Shown here piece by piece: positions 53,618-63,043 of a stretch of DNA of 64,000 nucleotides. The notes beneath the pieces were generated by a model. That model saw only the letters and a program-made list of their open reading frames with translations. It ran no database searches and was not told the origin of the DNA. The first letter of the stretch is position 1, and each line of letters starts with the position of its first letter. The DNA is taken from positions 2,976,001 to 3,040,000 of the forward strand of contig NZ_CP132719.1 of the NCBI RefSeq assembly GCF_030845995.1. The letters are read 5' to 3'. The position numbers were made by a program, and so were the translations under genes. Source of the DNA: Geothrix sp. 21YS21S-4. GTDB taxonomy: Bacteria > Acidobacteriota > Holophagae > Holophagales > Holophagaceae.

Positions 53618-54303
53618 CCTCCCCCGACCTCCAGCCCTCCGATCCCCGTCTCCAGGACGAGGCCCGGGCGTTCGACTTCCTCGAACAGCCCGAGTCCTGG
53701 CCGGAGGATCCGGCCGTCCAGGCCGAGCTGGCCGCCCTGCTGGAGCTCCACCTGGCCCTGGGCGCCCACGGTCCCGCCCTGGCGGCGGAACTGGCCCCTA
53801 CCCCCCGCGCCCGCTGGACCAGCTCCTGGTCCCTGGCCGCCGCCGCGGTCCTCCTGGTGGCCCTGGTTCCCGCGGGCATCACCTGGCAGCGCACGCGCAG
53901 CCTCCAGGCGCAGGCCCGCGATACCGCCCGCCTCGAGCTGGTGGCGCAGAAACGCAGCCAGACGCGGGCCTGGGGAGCCTTCTTCCAGCAGAGCAGCACC
54001 CTGCTGCAGGACTTCGAACAGAACCCCACCCTCTGCCGGAAGGGCGAAGAGGACCGCCGCCAGGAGCGCGAGATGGCCGTCACCCTCCTGGAGGCCAGCC
54101 ACCAACTCGCCGCCCAGGGCGCTCCCATCAAGGAGGCCGAGGCCATCCGGGCGTCCCTCCACACGTGGCTTTCCGAAGTGGCCCTGGAGGACAGCTGCCT
54201 GCCCGTCGAGCGCGCCCGCGAACTGCGCCAGTGGGCCGCCGCCAACAACCTGGAGACCCAGGCCGAGCGCATGGGCCGCCGGCTGAAGGGGGCGGACGCA
54301 TGA
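53614..54303 (+). CDS. Membrane protein, probable anti-sigma factor
   Basis: This 229-residue protein has an acidic soluble N-terminus (QPSDPRLQDEARAFDFLEQP) with no zinc-type HxxxCxxC motif. One membrane helix (SSWSLAAAAVLLVALVPAGI, residues 70-90) leads to a helical external part. The ATG overlaps the sigma stop (ATGA), and its own stop overlaps the next start (ATGA). Place and topology are those of anti-sigma factors, although no classical anti-sigma motif is seen. Confidence 0.65.
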   Translation: MTSPDLQPSDPRLQDEARAFDFLEQPESWPEDPAVQAELAALLELHLALGAHGPALAAELAPTPRARWTSSWSLAAAAVLLVALVPAGITWQRTRSLQAQARDTARLELVAQKRSQTRAWGAFFQQSSTLLQDFEQNPTLCRKGEEDRRQEREMAVTLLEASHQLAAQGAPIKEAEAIRASLHTWLSEVALEDSCLPVERARELRQWAAANNLETQAERMGRRLKGADA

Positions 54304-55109
54304 CGCTGTTTCTCCTGATGGCGGTTCCGGCGCTGATCGCCCCCGCCTCGCCCGACCTCCTCTCCGCCCCCGCGGAAAGCCCTTCCGAAGCGCTGTTCCG
54401 GGCCGGCCGCGACCTGCGGTACGCCCAGCGGTGGTTCGAGGCGTCCCAGGTCTACCGCAGCCTGATCCAGAGCTACCCGACCTCCTCCCGCATCCCCGAC
54501 GCCCGCTACTGGCTGGCCTCCTGCCTGGAGCAGGACCAGCGCTGGGACGACGCCGTCCGGGCCTACACCGAGTTCCTGGAGAAGCACCCCGACCAGCGCC
54601 TCCTCGGCAAGGAAGCCCGGCTGAACCGCGTCCGCTGCTGGGGCGTGCGCCAGTGGGACAGTCCCGCCGCCACCAACGGCCTGGTGGGCGCCCTTGCCGA
54701 CGACCGCGAGGACGTGCGGATCGCCGCCGCGCTCCAATTGGCCAAGCGCCGCGACGGCCGCGCGATCCCGGTTCTCCAAATGGGCCTCCGGGCGGACGCC
54801 TTCAGCGAGGCCTGCCGCCTATCCCTGCTGTCCATGGGCGTCCAGCCCCAGGCCGCGGGTCCCACACAGGGGCGCTTCCTGGTGCTGCGCGTGAAAGAGC
54901 GCGCCAAGAGCGAAGCCCTCACCATCCGTCTCGCCCTGGGCTTGGCCCGCGCGGTGGGCGGCTACCTGTCGGATGAGCAGCTGCAGCAGGCGAAGCGGAA
55001 GGGCGTGGACCTGGAACGGCTGATGGACCAGGCCCTGAACTCGCCCAAGGGCACCGAGCTCTTCAGCCTCGAGGACGGCAAGAGCACCGTGACGGTGACC
55101 GTGGAATAG
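54300..55109 (+). CDS. Exported TPR/HEAT-repeat protein of the sigma operon
   Basis: This 269-residue protein has a signal peptide (MTLFLLMAVPALIAPASP). It then has TPR units (LRYAQRWFEASQVYRSLIQS, YTEFLEKHPDQRLLGKEARL) near residues 30-110. HEAT-like helices follow near 120-180 (LVGALADDREDVRIAAALQL, KRRDGRAIPVLQMGLRADAF). It is translationally coupled to the anti-sigma-like gene by ATGA. An exported TPR protein of this kind (BamD/CpoB-like at its start) may bind envelope partners and give the sensing input; the link is inferred from the operon only. Confidence 0.68.
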   Translation: MTLFLLMAVPALIAPASPDLLSAPAESPSEALFRAGRDLRYAQRWFEASQVYRSLIQSYPTSSRIPDARYWLASCLEQDQRWDDAVRAYTEFLEKHPDQRLLGKEARLNRVRCWGVRQWDSPAATNGLVGALADDREDVRIAAALQLAKRRDGRAIPVLQMGLRADAFSEACRLSLLSMGVQPQAAGPTQGRFLVLRVKERAKSEALTIRLALGLARAVGGYLSDEQLQQAKRKGVDLERLMDQALNSPKGTELFSLEDGKSTVTVTVE

Positions 55110-55130
55110 CCGGATAAGCTGGATCTGACC

Positions 55131-56935
<1,805 letters not shown>

Positions 56936-56936
<1 letters not shown>

Positions 56937-58000
56937 TGCTGCGGTCGGACTTCCACTTCGATCTCCCCCCGGATCTCATCGCGCAGCACCCCGCGAAGGA
57001 CCGCGACGGCGCGCGGCTGCTGGTGGTGGACGCCCCGTCCGGCACCTGGTCGCACCGCGGGATCCGCGACCTTCCAGAGCTCGTGCCCACGGGCAGCCTG
57101 TGCATCCCCAACGACGTGCGGGTGCGCCACGCCCGGCTGTTCCTGCGGCGGTCGGGCGGAGGCGCGGGAGAGGCCCTCCTGTTGCGCAGCCTGGGCGAAG
57201 GCCGCTTCGAGGCCCTGATCCGCCCCGGCGCTCGGCTGAAACCCGGCGCATCGGCCACGGTGGTGGATCCCGCTTCCGGCGCGGAACTGGCCCGGCTCGA
57301 CGTCCTGGAGACGCTCCCCGAAGGCCTGCGGAGGGTGCGGGTCCACGCGGATCACGGCCTCGACTGGGACGAGATCGACCGGATCGGCCGGCTGCCCCTG
57401 CCGCCCTACATCGAGCACGCGGCGGAAGCCGAGGACGAGACCCGCTACCAGACCGTGTTCGCCGCGGCGGAAGGCGAAGCGGTGGCGGCCCCCACGGCGG
57501 GGCTCCACTTCACGCCCGCGCTGATCTCCGCCCTCGAATCGCGCGGTTGCGGCTGGCATCCGGTGCGGCTCCACGTGGGGCTCGGCACCTTCCGGCCCAT
57601 GACCGCCGACCGCCTCGAAGACCACGCCATGCACGAGGAGCGCTTCGAGATCCCCGCGGCCACGGCCGTCGCCCTGGAGCCCGTCCTGCGGGACCGCTCC
57701 CGGCCCGTGCTGTGCGTGGGCACAACCTCCCTGCGCACCCTCGAAGGCGCCTGGGACGGCGCGAGCCTGGCGCGGGAGGGCGCCACGCGGCTGTTCATCA
57801 CGCCCGGCTACTGCCTCCGCACCGCCGACCACCTGCTGACGAACTTCCACCTGCCGGAGAGCACCCTGTTCGTCCTGGTGTCGGCGCTCCTGGGCCTCGA
57901 CCTCGCCCAGGCGGCCTACGCCGAAGCGGTGAAGGCGCGGTACCGGTTCTTCAGCTACGGCGACGCCATGCTGATCTTGAACGCGCGGTCGTCCGGCTAG
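56936..58000 (+). CDS. queA: S-adenosylmethionine:tRNA ribosyltransferase-isomerase
   Basis: This 354-residue enzyme makes epoxyqueuosine from 7-aminomethyl-7-deazaguanine in tRNA. Landmarks are FDLPPDLIAQHPAKDRDGAR, LPPYIEHAAEAEDETRYQTV, APTAGLHFTPAL, HVGLGTFRPM, GTTSLRTLE and DHLLTNFHLPESTL. Length is usual. The ATG overlaps the ABC exporter stop (TGATG). The last 4 bases overlap the end of the convergent small membrane protein gene. Confidence 0.97.
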
Positions 58001-58344
58001 AGGTATTCCACGAACTGGTGGATTACCGGGATGCGATGGCGCTTGCCCTTGGTGGCCTGGAGGATGCTCGTCACCGACATGCCCAGGCACCACAGGAGCC
58101 ACAGCGGCAGGAAGAACCGGACGGAGATGGGCCCGAAGATCGGGAACAGGCCCAGGATCAGCATCGCCAGGGTGACGGAGCACTCCGTGAAGGCCAGGAT
58201 CACGCCCTGGCGCGCGTGCCACAGGAGCTCGGGATCCTCGCGGTTGCGCATGTAGGGCAGGAAGGCCCAGGGACCCGCGTAGCACAGGATCAGGTCTCGC
58301 AGGCGCTCCCCGACGTAGAGGGGAGTCTGGACATCCACGGGCAC
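57997..58344 (-). CDS. Small membrane protein, DUF4870-like
   Basis: This 115-residue protein starts at a GTG behind CGGAGGTTGCC. It has two or three membrane segments (LILCYAGPWAFLPYM, ECSVTLAMLILGLFPIFGPI, FFLPLWLLWCLGMSVTSIL) and the HARQGVILAF-type phrase seen in DUF4870-family proteins (WHARQGVILAFTE). It ends in a basic tail (ATKGKRHRIPVIHQFVEYL). The function is unknown; members are usually single small inner-membrane proteins. It converges on queA with a 4-base overlap. Confidence 0.7.
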   Translation of the reverse strand: MPVDVQTPLYVGERLRDLILCYAGPWAFLPYMRNREDPELLWHARQGVILAFTECSVTLAMLILGLFPIFGPISVRFFLPLWLLWCLGMSVTSILQATKGKRHRIPVIHQFVEYL

Positions 58345-58370
58345 GGCAACCTCCGGCTCGAGGATAGCGC

Positions 58371-59159
58371 CTAGCGTCCCCGCAGGGCCACCAGCAGAGC
58401 CATCAGGAGCAACACCACCGCGTAGCTCTGCTTCAGCCTGGCGCCCCGGATCCGGGTGGCCGCGCGGGCGCCGGCGAGGGCCCCGACCGCGAATCCCCCT
58501 GCCACGCCCGCGATCACCACCCACGGCAGCCCGCCCTGGGCCTTGGCGTACACGTAGACCCCCGGCAGGCCGATGGGCGGAAGCAGCATCATCAGGCTGG
58601 TGAGCTGCGCTTCGTGCTGGGTCATCCGGAACCGCGCCGCCAGCAGGGGAATCACCACCACCGCGCCGCCCAAGCCCGTCAGGCCCGACACCACCCCCGC
58701 CAGCAGACCGATGGGAAGGCCCCAGGACCACAGGCCCGTGGACAGGTCCAGGGGCTCGATGCTGCGGTCCACCGCCGGCGGTTCCGCCCGGGAGAAGGTC
58801 TTGAGGGCGAGGAACACCAGGAAGGCGGCGTACCCCCAGCGGAGGGTCTCGGAGGGAATGAGGTTGGCGACCTGCGCCCCGCCGTAGATCCCGAACAGGA
58901 AAGCCAGGACCAGAACGCCCACCAGCCGCACGCTGCTGTGGATCCCCCGGCTGCGGTACTGGAGCACGGCGGGCAGTCCCGTGGGCAGCAGCATGGCCGC
59001 GAGGGTGGCCCCCTGCGCGCGGTGCTGGTCGAGGTGCAGGACCGCGGCCAGGAGCGGGACCATCACGCTTCCGCCTCCCACGCCGAACAGCCCCGAGAGA
59101 AGCCCCCCGCACAGCCCCGTTCCCAGGCCGGCCAGAAAGGGGTGCGAATCCGCGAGCAC
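58371..59159 (-). CDS. TauE/SafE family (TSUP) permease
   Basis: This 262-residue protein starts at a GTG behind GGGAGGTCCC. It has seven to eight membrane helices in two halves, each opening with the family motif: LLSGLFGVGGGSVMVPLL near residue 20 and VVSGLTGLGGAVVVIPLL near 150. TSUP proteins export sulfite, sulfoacetate or other organic anions; the substrate is not evident. It lies 26 bases upstream of the small membrane protein on the same strand, so the two may be co-transcribed. Confidence 0.88.
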   Translation of the reverse strand: MLADSHPFLAGLGTGLCGGLLSGLFGVGGGSVMVPLLAAVLHLDQHRAQGATLAAMLLPTGLPAVLQYRSRGIHSSVRLVGVLVLAFLFGIYGGAQVANLIPSETLRWGYAAFLVFLALKTFSRAEPPAVDRSIEPLDLSTGLWSWGLPIGLLAGVVSGLTGLGGAVVVIPLLAARFRMTQHEAQLTSLMMLLPPIGLPGVYVYAKAQGGLPWVVIAGVAGGFAVGALAGARAATRIRGARLKQSYAVVLLLMALLVALRGR

Positions 59160-59251
59160 GGGACCTCCCAGGGAGGGAACCCGCCGCGGGCCGGCGCCCC
59201 TTTCCTGATTCTCGCGTCCGCTGTGGTCCAATGGAAGTCCGGAGGCCCAGG

Positions 59252-60031
59252 GTGCAGCTCCAGTTCAACGACGACGTGGTGCTCGACAGCCGGCGGGCGG
59301 TGTGGCTGCCGCGCCAGCGGACCCTCGTCCTGTCGGACCTCTTCTTCGGGCTGGGAGCCGCGCGCCGCCGCCGGCCGGATCCCCTGCCCGCCGCCCCCCA
59401 GCTCGAGATCTGGGAGCGCCTGTTCAGCCTCATCGACGACCACGATCCGGCCCAGATCGCCCTGCTCGGCGACCTCAAGCCCAACCAGGGCTCCCTGGAG
59501 GGCGACGAGGCGGACGAGCTGCGCACCATCTTCCGCAAGCTCCAGGGCGGAGGACGCCAGGTGGTGCAGGTGGTGGGCCACCCCGAGCGCAGCGGCGGAC
59601 CCGCCCTCCAGGGGACGGGCATCCAGCCGGTGGAGCAGCACCGCGTGGGTCCCTTCACCCTGATGCACCGCCGCCGGATCTTCGTCTATCCCCGCCACGA
59701 CTCGTCCCAGGGCTTCTGGATCAACGGCGGCGTGCACCCCCTCTTCGCGGTCCCCGGCCCCGGCCCCACCGGGGAGCCCGATTGGATGCGCCTTCCGGCC
59801 TTCCTCTACACCGGCTTCGCCCTGGTCATGCCGCCCTTCGTCAGCTACGCCCAGGGCTTCGAGGTCATCCAGGGCGAGCGCCTGCCGCGCCAGGCCCGCG
59901 CCTGGAAGCTGCTGGCGGACCGGCTCAGCCCCCTGGACCTGACGCAACTCCCGCCGGCCCCGGAGCACCTCCGCACCCTCACGCGGCCGGTCCGGAAATC
60001 CCGGGAACCCGGCGCCAAGCCCGCGGAATAG
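59252..60031 (+). CDS. PdeM-like phosphoesterase fold lacking most metal ligands
   Basis: This 259-residue protein starts at a GTG preceded by GGAGG with 6-nt spacing; an in-frame ATG at 59231 has no such site. The order of blocks matches ligase-associated PdeM/YvnB-type metallophosphoesterases: TLVLSDLFFGLGA, IALLGDLKPN, VVGHPERSGG, INGGVHPLF and LPAFLYTGFALVMPPF. However the DxH ligand pair reads DLF, GNHD/E reads GHPER, and GHxHP reads GGVHP. The two-metal centre is therefore probably broken. It may be a structural or regulatory relic, or use one metal only. Confidence 0.6.
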   Translation: MQLQFNDDVVLDSRRAVWLPRQRTLVLSDLFFGLGAARRRRPDPLPAAPQLEIWERLFSLIDDHDPAQIALLGDLKPNQGSLEGDEADELRTIFRKLQGGGRQVVQVVGHPERSGGPALQGTGIQPVEQHRVGPFTLMHRRRIFVYPRHDSSQGFWINGGVHPLFAVPGPGPTGEPDWMRLPAFLYTGFALVMPPFVSYAQGFEVIQGERLPRQARAWKLLADRLSPLDLTQLPPAPEHLRTLTRPVRKSREPGAKPAE

Positions 60032-60033
60032 GC

Positions 60034-60516
60034 CTACTTCTTCTTGGCCTTCGGCAGGCCCGCCCCGCCGCGGAACGCCCGGCCGTCGTCCAGCTGGAGG
60101 TCCCAACCCAGCCGGTCGCCCTTTTTCAGGCCCACCCGCTTGAAGGTGCCGGCGGGAAATTCGATGAAGTGGCGGGCGGGCACCATGCCGCCGTAGGTGG
60201 GGCAGTCGTCGCCGCGCATGGGGCTGCAGGGCGGGACCTGCTCGGCGGTCTCCACCACGCGCCCTTCGGCGTCCACCCACGCCACGTCCAGGGCGATCAG
60301 GCAGTTCTTCATCCAGATGGCGTGGCTGCCGTCCTCGCCGTAGACGAAGAACATGCAGCGGTCCTTCGCCAGGCTCTGGCGGTACATCAGGCCCTTGGCC
60401 TTCTCGGGTTCCGTGGAGGCCACCTCGGCCATGAACGCCGTCTGCTTGAAGGCGACGGTACCCCCGCCTCCCGCCAGCAGCGGCAGGGACAGCAGGGCGG
60501 CGAAGAATGGGCGCAT
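60034..60516 (-). CDS. Exported DUF192 family protein
   Basis: This 160-residue protein starts at the ATG behind AGGAGTCCGC, with a signal peptide (MRPFFAALLSLPLLAGGGGT). The DUF192 domain is clear: ASTEPEKAKGLMYRQSLAKD, MFFVYGEDGSHAIWMKNCLI, ALDVAWVDAEGRVVETAEQV and FIEFPAGTFKRVGLKKGDRL. It ends in a Lys-rich tail. DUF192 proteins are small periplasmic beta-proteins of unknown role. The C-terminal end nearly touches the PdeM-like gene (2 bases between, convergent). Confidence 0.85.
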   Translation of the reverse strand: MRPFFAALLSLPLLAGGGGTVAFKQTAFMAEVASTEPEKAKGLMYRQSLAKDRCMFFVYGEDGSHAIWMKNCLIALDVAWVDAEGRVVETAEQVPPCSPMRGDDCPTYGGMVPARHFIEFPAGTFKRVGLKKGDRLGWDLQLDDGRAFRGGAGLPKAKKK

Positions 60517-60601
60517 GCGGACTCCTGGGGGCTCCATTATCCGCGAAGTGCCGCGAACCCGGATCATTATACCTCGCAAGATGTGGCACCCTGGAGGGGC
60601 C

Positions 60602-63043
60602 ATGCGTTCCTTCGCTTTGCCGCCCTTGGTCCTTCCCCTGCTCTGCGCGCATCTCATCGCGGTGGGCCCGGACGCGGGCCTTCGCGCCCTGCGCACCCGA
60701 GAGGCCATCCGCCTCGACGGCCGCCTGGACGAGGCCGTCTGGCGGGAAGCGGCCTGCGCCTCGGACTTCACGCAGGAGTGGCCCCAGCGCGGCCGGCCCG
60801 CCCGGCAGCGCACCGAGGTGCGCTGCCTCTACGACGACCGCTTCCTCTACGTGGGCGCGCGGATGCACCACGACCGCGCCCTCGACGGCGGCCGCGCCAC
60901 GGTGGTGCGCCGGCTCCACCGCCGAGACCAGGACAGTCAGGGGGACTGGTTCGGCGTGGCCCTGGACACCACCTGCGACCGCCGCACCGCCCTCGTCTTC
61001 GAGGTGAACGCCGCCGGCGTGCAGAAGGACCAAGTCATCTACGGCGACACCACCTTCGACGCGAGCTGGGACGGCGTATGGGAAAGCGCCGTCTCCACGG
61101 ACGAGGAGGGCTGGACGGCGGAGTTGAAGATCCCGCTGTCCCTGCTCCGCTTCCGGGCCGGCGGCGGCCCGCTCGCCTGGGGCGTGAACTTCAGCCGCGT
61201 GGATCAGGGCGCGCTGCGGGAATCGACCCGCTGGAAGGTGGTGCCCCGCGGCGAGAACGGATTCGTCAGCCGCTTCCCGGACCTCACGGGCCTGGAGGGC
61301 CTGGCGCCCCAGCCGCGGCGGGAGTTCATCCCCTACCTGGGCGCCTCCCGGAAATTCGAAACCGCCCGCGCCTTCGACGACCGCCGGTTCGAAGGGCGCG
61401 CCGGCTTGGACGCCCGCTGGAGCCCCGATTCCCACAGCCAAGTGGACCTCTCCGTCCGCCCCGACTTCGGGCAGGTGGAGGTGGACCAGACGGTGCTCAA
61501 CCTCGGCACCGTGGAGACCTTCTTCCCCGAGAAGCGGCCGTTCTTCCTCGAAGGCATGGACGTGTTCCGGGTGGCGGGGCCCGATCTCCTCTACAGCCGT
61601 CGAATTGGACATGGATTGTCCGATCCGGATCTGAATCCTGGCGAGACCTTGCAGGACCGGCCCGGCGCCACCGACATCACCGCCGCCGCGAAGTACACCG
61701 CCAAGTACGCGTCGGGCACCAACCTCGGGATCCTGGGCGCCAGCGTGGAACCGGCGCGCGCCACGCTCCAGGACGCGGAAGGCAGGTCCTTCCCGCGCGA
61801 GATCTCCCCCCTTTCCAACTTCGGCGTGGTCCGCGTCCAGCAGTTGATGGACGGGCGCGGGAGCTACCTCGGCGGGTTCGTGTCGGAGATGCGGCAGGCC
61901 GGCCCCGAAGGGCGCGCCGCCCAGGTCCAGGCGGTGGACGGGGCCTACACGACGCAGGACCGCGGGGGCCTGCTGGAGGCCACCCTCGTCCGCAGCCAGG
62001 CGGGGCCCAAGGACGACCAGGCCCAGGGCTGGCGCGGCCGGCTGCGGGCCCACGGGGAATGGCGCAGCGGCTGGAGCGCGGAGTTCCAGGCCATCAACGC
62101 CAGCCGCGACTACGATCCCAACGACGTGGGCTACCTCAACCGCGCGGACGAGCGGAAGACCTACGCCGAACTCGCGCGCCGCTGGGATCGCACCTGGGGC
62201 GTCCTGCGCAACTGGGAGTGGGGCGTGGCCCACACCGCCGCCCAGGACCAGGCGGGGCGCACGTTCCAGCGCAGCCTCAACACCTGGGCCCGCACCGACT
62301 TCACCAACTTCGTCTCCCTGTGGGGCGGCGGCGGCGTGGACCTGGCCGCCGACGACGATCGGGAGCTGCGCACCTACACGGAGCCCTGCAAGAAGTACCT
62401 GGCCCGGCCCAGCCTGCCCTGGGCGAACCTCGGCATCGACACGCCGGGCAACCGGCCGTGGTACCTCAAGCTCACCACCAGCCGCTCCTGGTCGGAGGGC
62501 GGGCCGTCCACGGATGCCACCCTGTTCCAGATCGTGAAGCCCGCGGACCGGATGGAGCTCCAGTTCTCGACCTCCATCAGCCGGGAGGAAGGCGAGCTGA
62601 AGTGGCTGGAGACGCCCGCCACCACACCCATCGTGGGCCTCCGCCGCCTCAGCCAGTTCAACCAGACCCTGCGCGTGGCCTACGCGTTTCATCCCAACCT
62701 GACCGTCCAGCTGTTCAGCCAGTGGCTGGCCGCCAACTGGAACTACCGCGACCTGAAGCACTACGTGGACGACCAGACCCTGGCCTCGGGCCTGCCCGAC
62801 GACCAGCCGCTGGGCACCAGTCCCGAGACCGCCTTCAGCTACCGCACCTGGAACGTGAACCTGATCACGCGCTGGGAATTCCGGCCGGGCTCCGCCTTCT
62901 TCCTGGTCTACACCCACGGGGCGAGCACGGACGCCCTCATCAACGACCGGGCCAGCCTGTCGCCCCGCCCGGACCTCGCCATCCTCCGCCGCCTCCCGTC
63001 GGACGACATCGTCCAGGCCAAGATCAGCTGGCTGTTTCGCTGA
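60602..63043 (+). CDS. Outer-membrane protein with CBM9-like domain and DUF5916-type beta-barrel
   Basis: This 813-residue exported protein starts at the ATG behind GGAGGGGCC. A signal peptide leads to a CBM9-like domain, about residues 30-210 (IRLDGRLDEAVWREAACASD, LYDDRFLYVGARMHH, WTAELKIPLSLLRF). It then has a long strand-rich barrel region (about 235-813). The DUF5916 landmarks are DFGQVEVDQTVLNLGTVETF, FFPEKRPFFLEGMDVF, YDPNDVGYLNRAD and an ending with aromatic Phe-Arg (ISWLFR), typical of barrel proteins folded by Bam. The substrate is unknown; such proteins are common in Acidobacteria and Bacteroidetes. It overlaps the next convergent gene by 20 bases. Confidence 0.85.
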   Translation: MRSFALPPLVLPLLCAHLIAVGPDAGLRALRTREAIRLDGRLDEAVWREAACASDFTQEWPQRGRPARQRTEVRCLYDDRFLYVGARMHHDRALDGGRATVVRRLHRRDQDSQGDWFGVALDTTCDRRTALVFEVNAAGVQKDQVIYGDTTFDASWDGVWESAVSTDEEGWTAELKIPLSLLRFRAGGGPLAWGVNFSRVDQGALRESTRWKVVPRGENGFVSRFPDLTGLEGLAPQPRREFIPYLGASRKFETARAFDDRRFEGRAGLDARWSPDSHSQVDLSVRPDFGQVEVDQTVLNLGTVETFFPEKRPFFLEGMDVFRVAGPDLLYSRRIGHGLSDPDLNPGETLQDRPGATDITAAAKYTAKYASGTNLGILGASVEPARATLQDAEGRSFPREISPLSNFGVVRVQQLMDGRGSYLGGFVSEMRQAGPEGRAAQVQAVDGAYTTQDRGGLLEATLVRSQAGPKDDQAQGWRGRLRAHGEWRSGWSAEFQAINASRDYDPNDVGYLNRADERKTYAELARRWDRTWGVLRNWEWGVAHTAAQDQAGRTFQRSLNTWARTDFTNFVSLWGGGGVDLAADDDRELRTYTEPCKKYLARPSLPWANLGIDTPGNRPWYLKLTTSRSWSEGGPSTDATLFQIVKPADRMELQFSTSISREEGELKWLETPATTPIVGLRRLSQFNQTLRVAYAFHPNLTVQLFSQWLAANWNYRDLKHYVDDQTLASGLPDDQPLGTSPETAFSYRTWNVNLITRWEFRPGSAFFLVYTHGASTDALINDRASLSPRPDLAILRRLPSDDIVQAKISWLFR

